A stretch of 34,512 nucleotides of DNA from Candidatus Zixiibacteriota bacterium. Lineage in GTDB: Bacteria > Zixibacteria > MSB-5A5 > JAABVY01 > JAHJOQ01. Made by a program: the position numbers and the translations under genes. Shown piece after piece: positions 8,633 to 17,124 of the stretch (position 1 is its first letter; the number at the start of each line of letters is the position of its first letter). Under the pieces are notes generated by a model. That model made no database searches. It saw nothing but the letters and a program-made list of their open reading frames with translations, and had not been told where the DNA came from. Where the stretch lies: positions 1 through 34,512 of the forward strand of contig JAHJOQ010000064.1 in the NCBI GenBank assembly GCA_018820315.1. Reading direction: 5' to 3'.

Positions 8633-8647
8633 GGCCGCGTAGCGGCC
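8633..8647. repeat. Inverted repeat in the leader of the restriction-modification gene
   Basis: GGCCGC and GCGGCC form a perfect 6-bp inverted repeat around GTA, 25 bp before the ATG at 8673. It could be a leader hairpin or a regulator site; it has no T-run and is not a terminator. Confidence 0.45.
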
Positions 8648-8672
8648 TGAGGCATTAAGCGAATGAGTTGGA

Positions 8673-11600
8673 ATGCAGAGACCAGACATCAAACCATCCA
8701 ATAAGGCGGTTCGAGACTATTACAAAACACTCGAAGGCTTTGATCGGCAGAGCATATCCCATGAGACTGCCGTTCGTGCCGCATTCCAGAATCTCCTCGC
8801 CGACACCGCGAAAGTCCGCAAATGGACACTGATTCCAGAGCTGGGGGACAAAGTCGACGGCAGGACTATCCGCCCCGATGGCACACTCCGCGACACCTTC
8901 CACATGCCGCGAGGCTACTGGGAGGCAAAGGACACTGCCGACGATCTTGACGCTGAGATCAAGAAGAAGATCGCCAAAGGCTATCCGATCAACAACACTA
9001 TCTTCGAAGATACGTGCCATGCAGTTCTCTTCCAGAACAAGCAGGAGGTGCAGCGCTTTGATCTCTCTGTGGCAAAAGAACTTACACTTCTGCTGAACAC
9101 TTTCTATTCCCATGAAGAACCGAACATCGAACAATTCGAGAAGGCTGTCGACGAGTTCAAGATTCGTGTCCCCGATCTTGCCCGGAGCCTTACGGAGAAA
9201 ATCGGACAGGCGCACAAAGATAACAAGAAGTTCATTGCGGCATTCGGAGACTTCTTCGGACTCTGTAAGAATTCACTTAATCCGAATATCAGCAAGGCGG
9301 CGGTTGATGAAATGCTGGTGCAACATTTGTTGACGCGACGGCTCTTTCAGACGATCATTGACAACCCCGATTTTGTGCACCGAAACGCTATCGCCGCCGA
9401 GGTCGAGAAGGTCATCGACGCTCTGGCAAGCAAGAGCTTCAGTCTGCACGAATTCCTCAAATCGCTCGATCAGTTCTATGTCGCCATCGAATCCGCCGCA
9501 CACGGACTCACTGAGTTTGGCGAGAAGCAGCACTTTCTAAATACCGTATATGAACGGTTTTTCCAGGGGTATTCGGTCAGAGTCGCCGATACGCACGGAA
9601 TCGTATACACTCCGCAGCCGATTGTCGATTTCATGTGCGCCAGCGTCGAGGAAGTCCTGAAGTCGGAATTCGGCAAGAGCCTCGGCAGCAAAGATGTCAA
9701 TATCCTCGACCCCTGCACCGGCACCGGAAACTTCATTGTCAATCTATTGCGGCGGGTGCAGAAACGTGATCTGAAGCGGGTTTACGGCGAACAGCTATTC
9801 GCCAACGAAGTCATGCTGATGCCGTATTACATCGCCGCGCTCAATATCGAACATGAATATTATGTGCGCACCGGTGAGTACGAATCATTCGACGGTCTCT
9901 GCTTCGTAGATACGCTCGATATGGCCGAACCCAAGCAGACGCAAATGGAATTCATGACAGAGAAGAACACGGCGCGTGTGAATCGTCAGAAAAAGACTCC
10001 GATCACCGTGATTATCGGCAATCCCCCGTACAACGTCGGTCAAATCAACGAAAATGATAATAATAAGAATCGGAAGTACAAAGTTATCGATAAAGGTATC
10101 AAGGACACCTATGCGAAAGACTCGAAAGCGACGAACAAGAACGCGCTATCCGATGCCTATGTGAAATTCTTCCGCTGGGCGACCAATCGGCTGGAGGGGC
10201 GCGACGGCATCGTCTGCTTCGTTTCAAACAACAGCTTTGTCGATCAGATCGCATTCGACGGCATGCGCAAGCATTTGCTTCAGGATTTCACACAAATATA
10301 CCATGTCGATCTTCACGGAAATGTCAGGAAAAACCCAAAATTGAGCGGAACAACACACAATGTCTTCGGAATACAGGTCGGAGTCGGAATCACGGTTGCC
10401 GTTCGCAAGGGCGACCACAAAAGCAGAAAACTGGTGTATGAGCGCGTCCCGGAGTTTTGGCGAAAGGAAGAGAAGCTCGACCACCTGCGACAGATGGGAT
10501 CGGTCGGATCGGTCAAGTGGACTCGACTCAGACCCGACAGCCGGTTTGCATGGTTGACCTCTGCACATGGCGACGAATACGAGGCATTCATTCCGCTGGG
10601 CACCAAAGAGGCGAAAGCAGCCGGTGCGCGAGAACCAAGTGTGATATTCAAGCTCTATTCCGGCGGTGTGAAGACAAATCGCGATACTGTCGTTTATGAT
10701 TTCGACAGAGATGCGCTCATCCGGGGGGTCAAGCAGTTCATCGAAGACTACAATTCCGAGGTCGATAGATATCAACGCGCCGATGGAAAGCCGGACGTTG
10801 ATTCTTTTGTGAAGTACGATAAGATCAAATGGAGCGAATCGCTGAAAAACAGCGTTGTTCGCGGCGCACGTGCTGCATTCATCGAAGAGAACCTCAGAGT
10901 GTCAACATACCGGCCCTTCTTAAAGCTGAGCCTGTTCTTTGATGCGCTTCTCAATGAAAGGCGCTACCAGCTACCAGTGATCCTTCCCACCCCAGAATCG
11001 GAAGCTGACAATCGGCTGATGTGCGTAAGCGGCATTGGAAGTAGTAGGCCATTCCAAACGCTCATTGTCTCTGGTATTCCATGCCTTGATATGCTTGAGA
11101 AAACGCAATGCTTCCCCTTCTACGTCTATGACGAAAATGGGAGCAATCGGCGGGAGAATATCACCGACTGGGCGTTGAAGACATTCCGCGAACATTACAA
11201 CGACAAGAAAATCGGCAAGTGGGATATATTCAACTATGTCTACGGGCTGCTACATCACCCTGTCTACTGCGAGAGATATGCCGACTGCCTCAAGCGAGAG
11301 CTTCCCCGCATCCCATTCGCGCCAGATTTCCGCGCGTTCGCCGAAGCGGGTAAGAGGCTCGCCGGGCTGCATCTCGACTATGAGAAGATCGAGCCGTATG
11401 AACTCGAATGGATCGAGGCCAAGGGAATTCCCCTGTCGTATCGAGTCGACGACAAAATACGACTCAGCAAAGACAAGTCTGAACTCAAAGTCAACGATTC
11501 GCTAACGCTCGGTGGCATTCCGAAGAATGCGTTCGAATATCGCCTCGGCAACCGGTCGGCACTCGATTGGGTAATCGACCAGTACAGAATCAAGACCGAC

Positions 11601-11741
11601 AAGCGAAGCGGGATTCTCAGTGATCCGAATCGCCCGGATGACGAAGAGTATATCGTTCGGCTTGTCGGTCAGGTGATCAATGTCAGCATTGAAACCATGA
11701 AGATCGTAAGATCTCTTCCAGTGCTCGGTTTGCCTTCCTGA
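8673..11741 (+). CDS. Single-chain (Type IIG/ISP-like) restriction-modification enzyme with N6-adenine methylase
   Basis: A 1022-aa fused nuclease-methyltransferase. Near the N-terminus, RPDG (Asp69) followed by GYWEAKD (Glu84-x-Lys86) forms a PD-(D/E)xK nuclease core. A helical connector leads to an N6-adenine methylase domain: ILDPCTGTGNF with motif I at 346-352 and the catalytic motif IV NPPY at 450-453, after VIIGN. The C-terminal half (about 620-1000) is the expected target-recognition region, with blocks typical of Type ISP/IIG enzymes (NSFVDQIAFDGMRKHL; FNYVYGLLHHPVYCERYA). No SF2 helicase motifs are present, so it is shorter than translocating Type ISP enzymes. It should cut and methylate DNA as one polypeptide. 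No separate methylase or specificity gene is nearby. The ATG at 8673 has only a weak ribosome site. Confidence 0.88.
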   Translation: MQRPDIKPSNKAVRDYYKTLEGFDRQSISHETAVRAAFQNLLADTAKVRKWTLIPELGDKVDGRTIRPDGTLRDTFHMPRGYWEAKDTADDLDAEIKKKIAKGYPINNTIFEDTCHAVLFQNKQEVQRFDLSVAKELTLLLNTFYSHEEPNIEQFEKAVDEFKIRVPDLARSLTEKIGQAHKDNKKFIAAFGDFFGLCKNSLNPNISKAAVDEMLVQHLLTRRLFQTIIDNPDFVHRNAIAAEVEKVIDALASKSFSLHEFLKSLDQFYVAIESAAHGLTEFGEKQHFLNTVYERFFQGYSVRVADTHGIVYTPQPIVDFMCASVEEVLKSEFGKSLGSKDVNILDPCTGTGNFIVNLLRRVQKRDLKRVYGEQLFANEVMLMPYYIAALNIEHEYYVRTGEYESFDGLCFVDTLDMAEPKQTQMEFMTEKNTARVNRQKKTPITVIIGNPPYNVGQINENDNNKNRKYKVIDKGIKDTYAKDSKATNKNALSDAYVKFFRWATNRLEGRDGIVCFVSNNSFVDQIAFDGMRKHLLQDFTQIYHVDLHGNVRKNPKLSGTTHNVFGIQVGVGITVAVRKGDHKSRKLVYERVPEFWRKEEKLDHLRQMGSVGSVKWTRLRPDSRFAWLTSAHGDEYEAFIPLGTKEAKAAGAREPSVIFKLYSGGVKTNRDTVVYDFDRDALIRGVKQFIEDYNSEVDRYQRADGKPDVDSFVKYDKIKWSESLKNSVVRGARAAFIEENLRVSTYRPFLKLSLFFDALLNERRYQLPVILPTPESEADNRLMCVSGIGSSRPFQTLIVSGIPCLDMLEKTQCFPFYVYDENGSNRRENITDWALKTFREHYNDKKIGKWDIFNYVYGLLHHPVYCERYADCLKRELPRIPFAPDFRAFAEAGKRLAGLHLDYEKIEPYELEWIEAKGIPLSYRVDDKIRLSKDKSELKVNDSLTLGGIPKNAFEYRLGNRSALDWVIDQYRIKTDKRSGILSDPNRPDDEEYIVRLVGQVINVSIETMKIVRSLPVLGLPS

Positions 11742-12275
11742 CAGCCGACTGAATCGTGCAGGAAAGGATTCCTGCCCGCGTGAAGATTCAACATTCCTGA
11801 CCATTCAGCGTCTATGAAGTGGTCTGCTGTATCAAAATGTCCCGAGTGTAGAGTTTCAGGCCGTCATTGCCGATTCTTTTTCAATGTGTCCCGAAGAATC
11901 CAAATTGTGATGGAATGAATCATTACGAATCTTGCCATGTTTATATGTAACAGCAGCTTTCAGAAGGTATGGGGACATCATGGAGATCCTATCATCGTGC
12001 AAATAGGTGCCTGTTTGTTCTTGACTTTTTCGGAAGGTTTTGCATATTATTGTATACTGACTTTTTACTCATCGCCATTACGTGTATTTGAAACCTGTAA
12101 TTATGTAACATCAACTTCGAACGTCAGATTAGCGGAGGTGCTTATGCAGGAATCCTGAATATGGCGACGTGTATTTATGACAACATCAGCCATATGAGGG
12201 ACACAAGCGATATTTCTAATTCACCAAACCACAGCAGTAAATTGAACTTTGACTAATCACCGAAAGGAGCAAGAG
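11742..12275 (+). other. Intergenic region with promoter and long leader; no gene supported
   Basis: 534 bp without a convincing gene. The first 280 bp show no recognisable feature. A promoter is at 12021-12050. The leader after it contains a very short reading frame, GGAGG (12134-12138) followed by ATG at 12144 and Met-Gln-Glu-Ser-stop (to 12158). The 73-codon frame at 11937-12158 that ends on the same codons has no coding character. No tRNA or known riboswitch is visible. Confidence 0.5.
12021..12050 (+). promoter_or_regulatory. Sigma70-type promoter for the 1069-aa dockerin protein
   Basis: TTGACT (12021-12026), an 18-bp spacer and TATTAT (12045-12050), in a locally A/T-rich stretch. It gives a leader of about 215 nt before the GTG at 12276. 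Confidence 0.55.
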
Positions 12276-15200
12276 GTGAACAGAAGTTTTAGTTTGATAT
12301 TTGTTCTAACTCTGATTCTGATGCTGTTGGCAGTCGGACCGGCAATGGCTACGGACAACGCACCTGCCGCAAAGGCTCAGAAGCTGATGATCAGACAGAT
12401 GGACGGTAGCGAAGATTCTCCGGTGGGCAATGGCGGACCGTTGCTCGGTTCATCCAGCTTCGCACCGGGTCCTCAACCTCCCGGCGATACAGTCGGGATA
12501 ACCCGGTATGAATTCCAGAAGAATGGCTCAATGGGCCGTCAGATCGCTTACACACCAAGCCTGAGTGGTTCGCCGTACGTCCACTTTATCTGGATGAAGA
12601 GTCCGGGTACAGCAGGCTTCAGGCATATTAACTACAACGCACGCAACCTGACGAACGGTGCATGGGCACATTCGTCTGGTGCGTCGGGTGGTACGGAAGT
12701 ATCCGGTAACAATGGCGGATACACCACGATCGATGTTACATCATCGGGTGCAGCAGTCGGCGCATGGCATGAAGGTCCAGCTGCGGCGTTGTATCGCACG
12801 AGGTCAGGGCCCGATAGCAGTCCCCCAAACGGGACCTTCGCCACGGTATTCTCACCAAGCCCTTCGAATCTGGCGATTCCCAACTGTCAGGATTTCGCCT
12901 CCGGCACCCAAGAGGGCGACGCCTACATTTGGCCGGCGGTCGAGTATCAGCTTACGTCCGGCCTCGATAAGGTGATCCACCTTGTGTCGACAGAATCACC
13001 GCCCGAAACAGTCCAAGGCGAGTATTGGAAGTCGCTCATCTATTACAGATATGTGAACGGTGAGTTCGATAAGTGCACCGCTGGTGATTCGGTCGGACTG
13101 TACATTGAGACAACGTATGACATCGCTGGCGTCGTTCGTTCCGACCCGAACCCGACGCGCGACAACGTGGCGATCGTCTATCTGAAACCTCTTACCCTCG
13201 ATCTCACCCAGTTACCATGTACAACATGGACGACATTTGCGAACGAAGTCTACTATATAGAGTCGACTAACGGCGGTGCTAACTGGGGAGTACCGGTAAA
13301 TGTGACGAATTACTCGGATGGCGGCGCCAACAATTACGAAGATGCCCGGCTGTGGGCTAACAATGAAGTCAGCGCTATATACGATTCTGCTGGCGTTCTC
13401 CATATCATTTGGGTCACACCAGATAAGGACATGGAAGACAATCCATGCCAGCCGCTGTTCCGCAGCAGCATGTGGCACTGGAGCAATGATCAGGCACCGG
13501 GCGTGAACATCTCGCAGGTGCTCGACGCAACCGGAGTAACCGGTTTCTGTTCCCAAGGAATCGGTGCAGGACTCGGTGCTATCTCCAAAGTCAACATCTC
13601 CGAATGCTACACCGGCTCGAGTGAGCTTCTTTATGTCATGTTCACTCAATTCGGAGTCGAGGCCACGGAGGGTGGCGGTCAGCTTAACTGCGGCGACTGC
13701 TCGAATGGCGGTTACGCAAACGGTGATATTATGATCACCGCCTCCAGTGACGGTGGTATCACGTGGGGTCCCGACGGTAGCCTACCGGAGCACGACACTA
13801 CATCGACAGCAGGCACAGGTACTCCGGTTAAGAAGGGTACTACTGTTGATTTGACCAATACATGGACTGATGATTGTCTCGGTGGCGATTGCCACAATGA
13901 GAACTTCGGTTCGATGGCTAAGTATTCGGTCGATGAAGTACACATCATGTATGTAGATGACAACGATGCTGGTAGCTTCATACAAGAAGAAGGTACAGAG
14001 ACCGACAATGCTATGAAGTACATGACTTATGACTGTTTCTCTCCGGAACCGATCTTCGATTACGCGACCGGCGCGCAGTCTTATGATCTAGTGGTTTCTC
14101 CGAATGACAGCACCGGCTGCACGATCGGCGTCACTACGACATTTGAACTGAGATTGACGAACAACGGCAACGTGCCGATCGGTTTCACTCTCACACCGAA
14201 TCAGGGCTGGATTTCACCAGCCACGACTTCGGGTTCGATCACAGCCGGTATCGATGCAACGCACACAATCACGGTTACAATCGGTCCGGTTGCCGCAGAG
14301 GGTAACTACTCCGGTACTATTGCTGTCAGCCTGACAAGTAGCGCAGGCAGCGCTAATTTCGATGTCAACATCAGTCTGCGCGCTCGCTGCCAGTATTATG
14401 CTGACGAATACAGCGATCCATATCTGTCGACCCAATGCTGGTCGGTAGCGGTCTGGAACGTTGGAAGAGCCGGTCTTGCCGCGGCTTCTGCACTTGGCAA
14501 CATGTACTGGTTTGAAGACAGTGTAGACCTGATGTACGATGAAGGCGTAGTTATCACGTATGCTGACGATCCTTCACAGACATACTTCTCGTTCTTCGAT
14601 GGTTCTGACGATAATGTCTACTTCGAAGGCGCTTCGGTACTGACCCTTGAGAGTCACAGCAACTATGATTATGCGAAGGGTGAGTTTATCACACCTGACA
14701 AGGTAGTCAGAGGGGTAGCTGAATACTACGTCCCGACGCATCCAGACACATGTGTGTTGATTGAGCGTGTGACATTCATCAACCATGCCGACACGACGAT
14801 CCGGATTCACATTGGAGAAGGCATCGACTGGGATATTCCTGATGGGGCCGATGGATCGGACAACCGCTCAGGAGCGGACGGCACCGGTCAGTATGTATAT
14901 CAGTATGGACCGATAGCCGATCCTCAGCAGGATTACTATGGTGGAGCAGCGTTCTCACATGAGATCGCCGGCGCGATCGTGCTTGAGAACGACATCTGGG
15001 TATATCCGAACTCCGGCTATGTACCAGCTGACATTGGCAATCTGCTGACTACATTGAGCGGTTTCACGGCATCGGATCCAGATTCGATCGAGGACCTGAA
15101 CTCATTCTACGCAGTGTGTCAGGATCTTGAGATCGAACCAGGTAAGAGCATCACGGTTTGTAAGGTCAAGACATCGAGTTTGACCGGCAAGACGGACTTT

Positions 15201-15485
15201 GACAATCTTATAGCTAAAGGTCGTTTGTGGATCGCTGCTAACGGTCTTTCGTGTCCTGGTTGTGCAGGCATCATCTGTCTTGAGGGTGATGCAGACGGCA
15301 GTACGGGTGTTGATATCGACGACGTCGTATATCTGATAGCGTACATTTTCACCGGCGGCCCGCCGCCAGTGGCAGCAGTATGCTGTGGTGATGCAGACGG
15401 CAGCGGCGGCGTGGACATCGACGATGTGGTCTATCTGATAGCCTACATCTTCACCGGTGGACCTGCACCCATCTACTCGTGTTAG
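12276..15485 (+). CDS. Large secreted protein with Asp-box (sialidase-like) repeats and C-terminal dockerin-like domain
   Basis: The start is GTG 12276, 6 nt after AAGGAG (12264-12269). The 1069-aa product has a clear signal peptide ending near AMA-TDN. The first ~600 residues look like a beta-propeller of the BNR/sialidase type, with Asp-box-like motifs STNGGANW (about 329) and SSDGGITW (about 490), though no sialidase catalytic residues can be assigned. An Ig-like/BACON-like beta-domain follows (about 620-700, LTNNGNVPIGF ... NYSGTIAVSL), then a long beta-rich domain rich in Asp and Tyr. The end holds two calcium-type dockerin repeats, GDADGSTGVDIDDVVYLIAY and GDADGSGGVDIDDVVYLIAY (about 1003 and 1037), each closed by FTGGP. 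Probably a surface or extracellular protein; its ligand is unknown. It is monocistronic between its own promoter and terminator. Confidence 0.85.
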   Translation: MNRSFSLIFVLTLILMLLAVGPAMATDNAPAAKAQKLMIRQMDGSEDSPVGNGGPLLGSSSFAPGPQPPGDTVGITRYEFQKNGSMGRQIAYTPSLSGSPYVHFIWMKSPGTAGFRHINYNARNLTNGAWAHSSGASGGTEVSGNNGGYTTIDVTSSGAAVGAWHEGPAAALYRTRSGPDSSPPNGTFATVFSPSPSNLAIPNCQDFASGTQEGDAYIWPAVEYQLTSGLDKVIHLVSTESPPETVQGEYWKSLIYYRYVNGEFDKCTAGDSVGLYIETTYDIAGVVRSDPNPTRDNVAIVYLKPLTLDLTQLPCTTWTTFANEVYYIESTNGGANWGVPVNVTNYSDGGANNYEDARLWANNEVSAIYDSAGVLHIIWVTPDKDMEDNPCQPLFRSSMWHWSNDQAPGVNISQVLDATGVTGFCSQGIGAGLGAISKVNISECYTGSSELLYVMFTQFGVEATEGGGQLNCGDCSNGGYANGDIMITASSDGGITWGPDGSLPEHDTTSTAGTGTPVKKGTTVDLTNTWTDDCLGGDCHNENFGSMAKYSVDEVHIMYVDDNDAGSFIQEEGTETDNAMKYMTYDCFSPEPIFDYATGAQSYDLVVSPNDSTGCTIGVTTTFELRLTNNGNVPIGFTLTPNQGWISPATTSGSITAGIDATHTITVTIGPVAAEGNYSGTIAVSLTSSAGSANFDVNISLRARCQYYADEYSDPYLSTQCWSVAVWNVGRAGLAAASALGNMYWFEDSVDLMYDEGVVITYADDPSQTYFSFFDGSDDNVYFEGASVLTLESHSNYDYAKGEFITPDKVVRGVAEYYVPTHPDTCVLIERVTFINHADTTIRIHIGEGIDWDIPDGADGSDNRSGADGTGQYVYQYGPIADPQQDYYGGAAFSHEIAGAIVLENDIWVYPNSGYVPADIGNLLTTLSGFTASDPDSIEDLNSFYAVCQDLEIEPGKSITVCKVKTSSLTGKTDFDNLIAKGRLWIAANGLSCPGCAGIICLEGDADGSTGVDIDDVVYLIAYIFTGGPPPVAAVCCGDADGSGGVDIDDVVYLIAYIFTGGPAPIYSC

Positions 15486-15542
15486 TGCGCACGGCATAGC
15501 AGAGCTTACAGAAGACTGTAAGACTCTTTAAGCGTAAAGAAC

Positions 15543-15575
15543 AAGGAGCGATCATAATTGATCGCTCCTTTCTTT
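15543..15575 (+). terminator. Strong rho-independent terminator after the dockerin protein
   Basis: A perfect 12-bp stem, AAGGAGCGATCA (15543-15554) with TGATCGCTCCTT (15559-15570), a TAAT loop, then TCTTTT. In the minus direction it is followed by a less regular T-rich stretch and may also stop transcription from the right. Confidence 0.92.
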
Positions 15576-15608
15576 TGCATGGCAATTCTGACTGTGTAGT
15601 GCTTGTTC

Positions 15609-15959
15609 TCAGTAGCTGTACTTCGGCTCCCATCCCGCAGGCCCATCCGCAAGCAGATCGAAGAAGTGCCACGTGCTGCAGAAGTCATCACCGGGTCCGA
15701 AGTAGGCTTTCGAAATTCGATGCATCATGCCGTCGGGAGACTTCTTGAATGCCGATATATCGGGCCAGTACCCACCATCATCAGTCTGGAAGCCCACGTC
15801 TTTGGCGAACGAGTTCTCGCTGCATGAGTACATCTTGAAATCTCAGTTTCGACTGGAAGCAAACTCCTTCTGAACATCAGGCCGATCCGGAGATATGACC
15901 ACAAACGCCGCTCTGTTCTCGATATGATGCAGCAGGCCGGTAAGACCGTCGGCCCACAT
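15609..15959 (-). pseudogene. Remnant of a DUF899-type thioredoxin-like protein with in-frame TGA
   Basis: Reading the minus strand in one frame from 15959 gives MWADGLTGLLHHIENRAAF, then VVISPDRPDVQKEF and SSRN, then TGA at 15845-15843, and continues without a shift into DFKMYSCSENSFAKDVGF, GGYWPDISAFKKSPDG, FGPGDDFCSTWHFFDLLADG and PKYSY before a stop at 15609. This matches the C-terminal half of DUF899 proteins (WADGFNG..PHL...AAFVVVSPD...FAASRGWRFRMVS), where the stop falls on the conserved Trp. A single TGG-to-TGA change explains it. The N-terminal half, including the usual Cys motif just before WADG, is missing: the sequence upstream reads PDSLAV instead. The gene is therefore both truncated and nonsense-mutated. 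The 3' part could still be translated from ATG 15833, but without its active site. Confidence 0.75.
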
Positions 15960-16016
15960 CACTGCGAGGGAATCTGGCTGCCGGAATTCTCGAGACAACT
16001 GCATGGCGCAGATCAG

Positions 16017-17119
16017 TTATTGTACCAACGAATCCAGCTCGCGACTTCCGTCAAGCTTATTGGTAATATCGACAGTCTGGTAGGGCGTAGCCCAAACCGA
16101 AAAATTACTTTTGTCTGCGAGGAACTCAAAATCTGTCCCGAAAGCGCGGTTGAAAACGGCTCTGAAGATGTTTACCGGGCTGATAGATGGGTACAGAATA
16201 GGACAATCAGTTCCACCTGTGTAGACTGCATTGAGGATTGACGTTCTTTCCAATACGTTCGATTTGTCTATACTCCCCCAGTCCAGCATTGACCCGGGAC
16301 CGTGATCCGCGTGCAAGATAATCACCGGGGGAGTCTTGGATCGAGCGAATATGCTATCTATACATCGAATCAATTTACCGTTCAGCCACGACAGATATCC
16401 CGCATAGCCCTTGCGGTACTCATCTTGAGTGCCTCCCGAGAGTATGAAATGCGATCCGTCAGCAAATACGAAACTTCTGTTTGGATTGACTTCCTCTCCA
16501 TCTGAATCGAAGACAAATGGGGGATGTGGTGCTATCATATGAGCGAAAACAAACACAGGCCCATCCGTCTGCGAAGCTTCCGCGAGATGATCAAGAGTGT
16601 AATTGAGTCGATTTCTGTGAGCAGAGTACTGCAGCCCAAGATGCTCGGAAATTCTTGCGATCAGTGTCAGCGCAATCAGGACCTGCTCAAACTCAGTCAG
16701 GACCAGTTCGAAGTTGCTACGAGACATATCGCTACGATGTTGACGATGCGTGTAACCGGCATCACGCTTCTGCGCGCAATCAGAAGTAGCACTACTGCAA
16801 TCAAGTAAATGAGAATCCAGACAATTACATAGCGTATACGCATTTGGGCTGGAATTGGGCACAATCCCATAGAGTACATAGAAGCTGTGATTGGTCCGTA
16901 CGAGAAGCAGTACAGTATAGAGAAGGAGACTACGAGCCCGGCCTTTCTCCCATCTCTAACGGTGAATTTCAGCATTAACCAGAGGATTGCTGCGCAAATG
17001 AGCAAGACTGCCGATGCCCGAAGTAACTGGCTGAGATGGGTTTCATCGGCGTTCAGAGAATAAAGGTATATAACCGGAAAAGCCGACAACAGCAGAATGT
17101 GGAACGGGTATCGGTTCAC
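16017..17119 (-). pseudogene. Broken sulfatase/alkaline-phosphatase-superfamily membrane protein
   Basis: Two frames together represent one decayed gene. The first (17119 to 16697) starts MNRYPFHILLLSAFP and encodes the N-terminal membrane part with several hydrophobic segments, ending just after RIVNIVAICLVATS. The second frame, open from 16862 and meaningful from about SRSNF, carries the C-terminal half of a sulfatase-like domain: YTLDHLAEAS, PVFVFAHMIAPHPPFVFD, PPVIILHADHGPG (metal-binding Asp-His), SPVNIFRAVFNRAFGTDF and ending at 16017. Between them, the first half of the catalytic domain, normally bearing a DIYYIILDGY-like metal/nucleophile segment, is absent. So there is a deletion as well as a frameshift. 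The gene begins 5 bp after the NoeA-like methyltransferase stop; from memory, intact homologues sit in the same place in related clusters. Confidence 0.75.
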
Positions 17120-17124
17120 AGATG

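Noticed and set aside
11937-12158. 73-codon frame in the intergenic leader
   Set aside because: Spans the promoter, has no ribosome site at its start and no coding character; only its last four codons form a possible minigene.
15843-15845. UGA recoding as tryptophan
   Set aside because: TGA terminates gatD, gatE and the leader ORF in this window, so a reassigned code is unlikely; the DUF899 copy is also truncated.
16524-16808. Plus-strand open frame across the broken sulfatase gene
   Set aside because: Antisense shadow without ribosome site; the minus strand carries recognisable sulfatase and membrane motifs.
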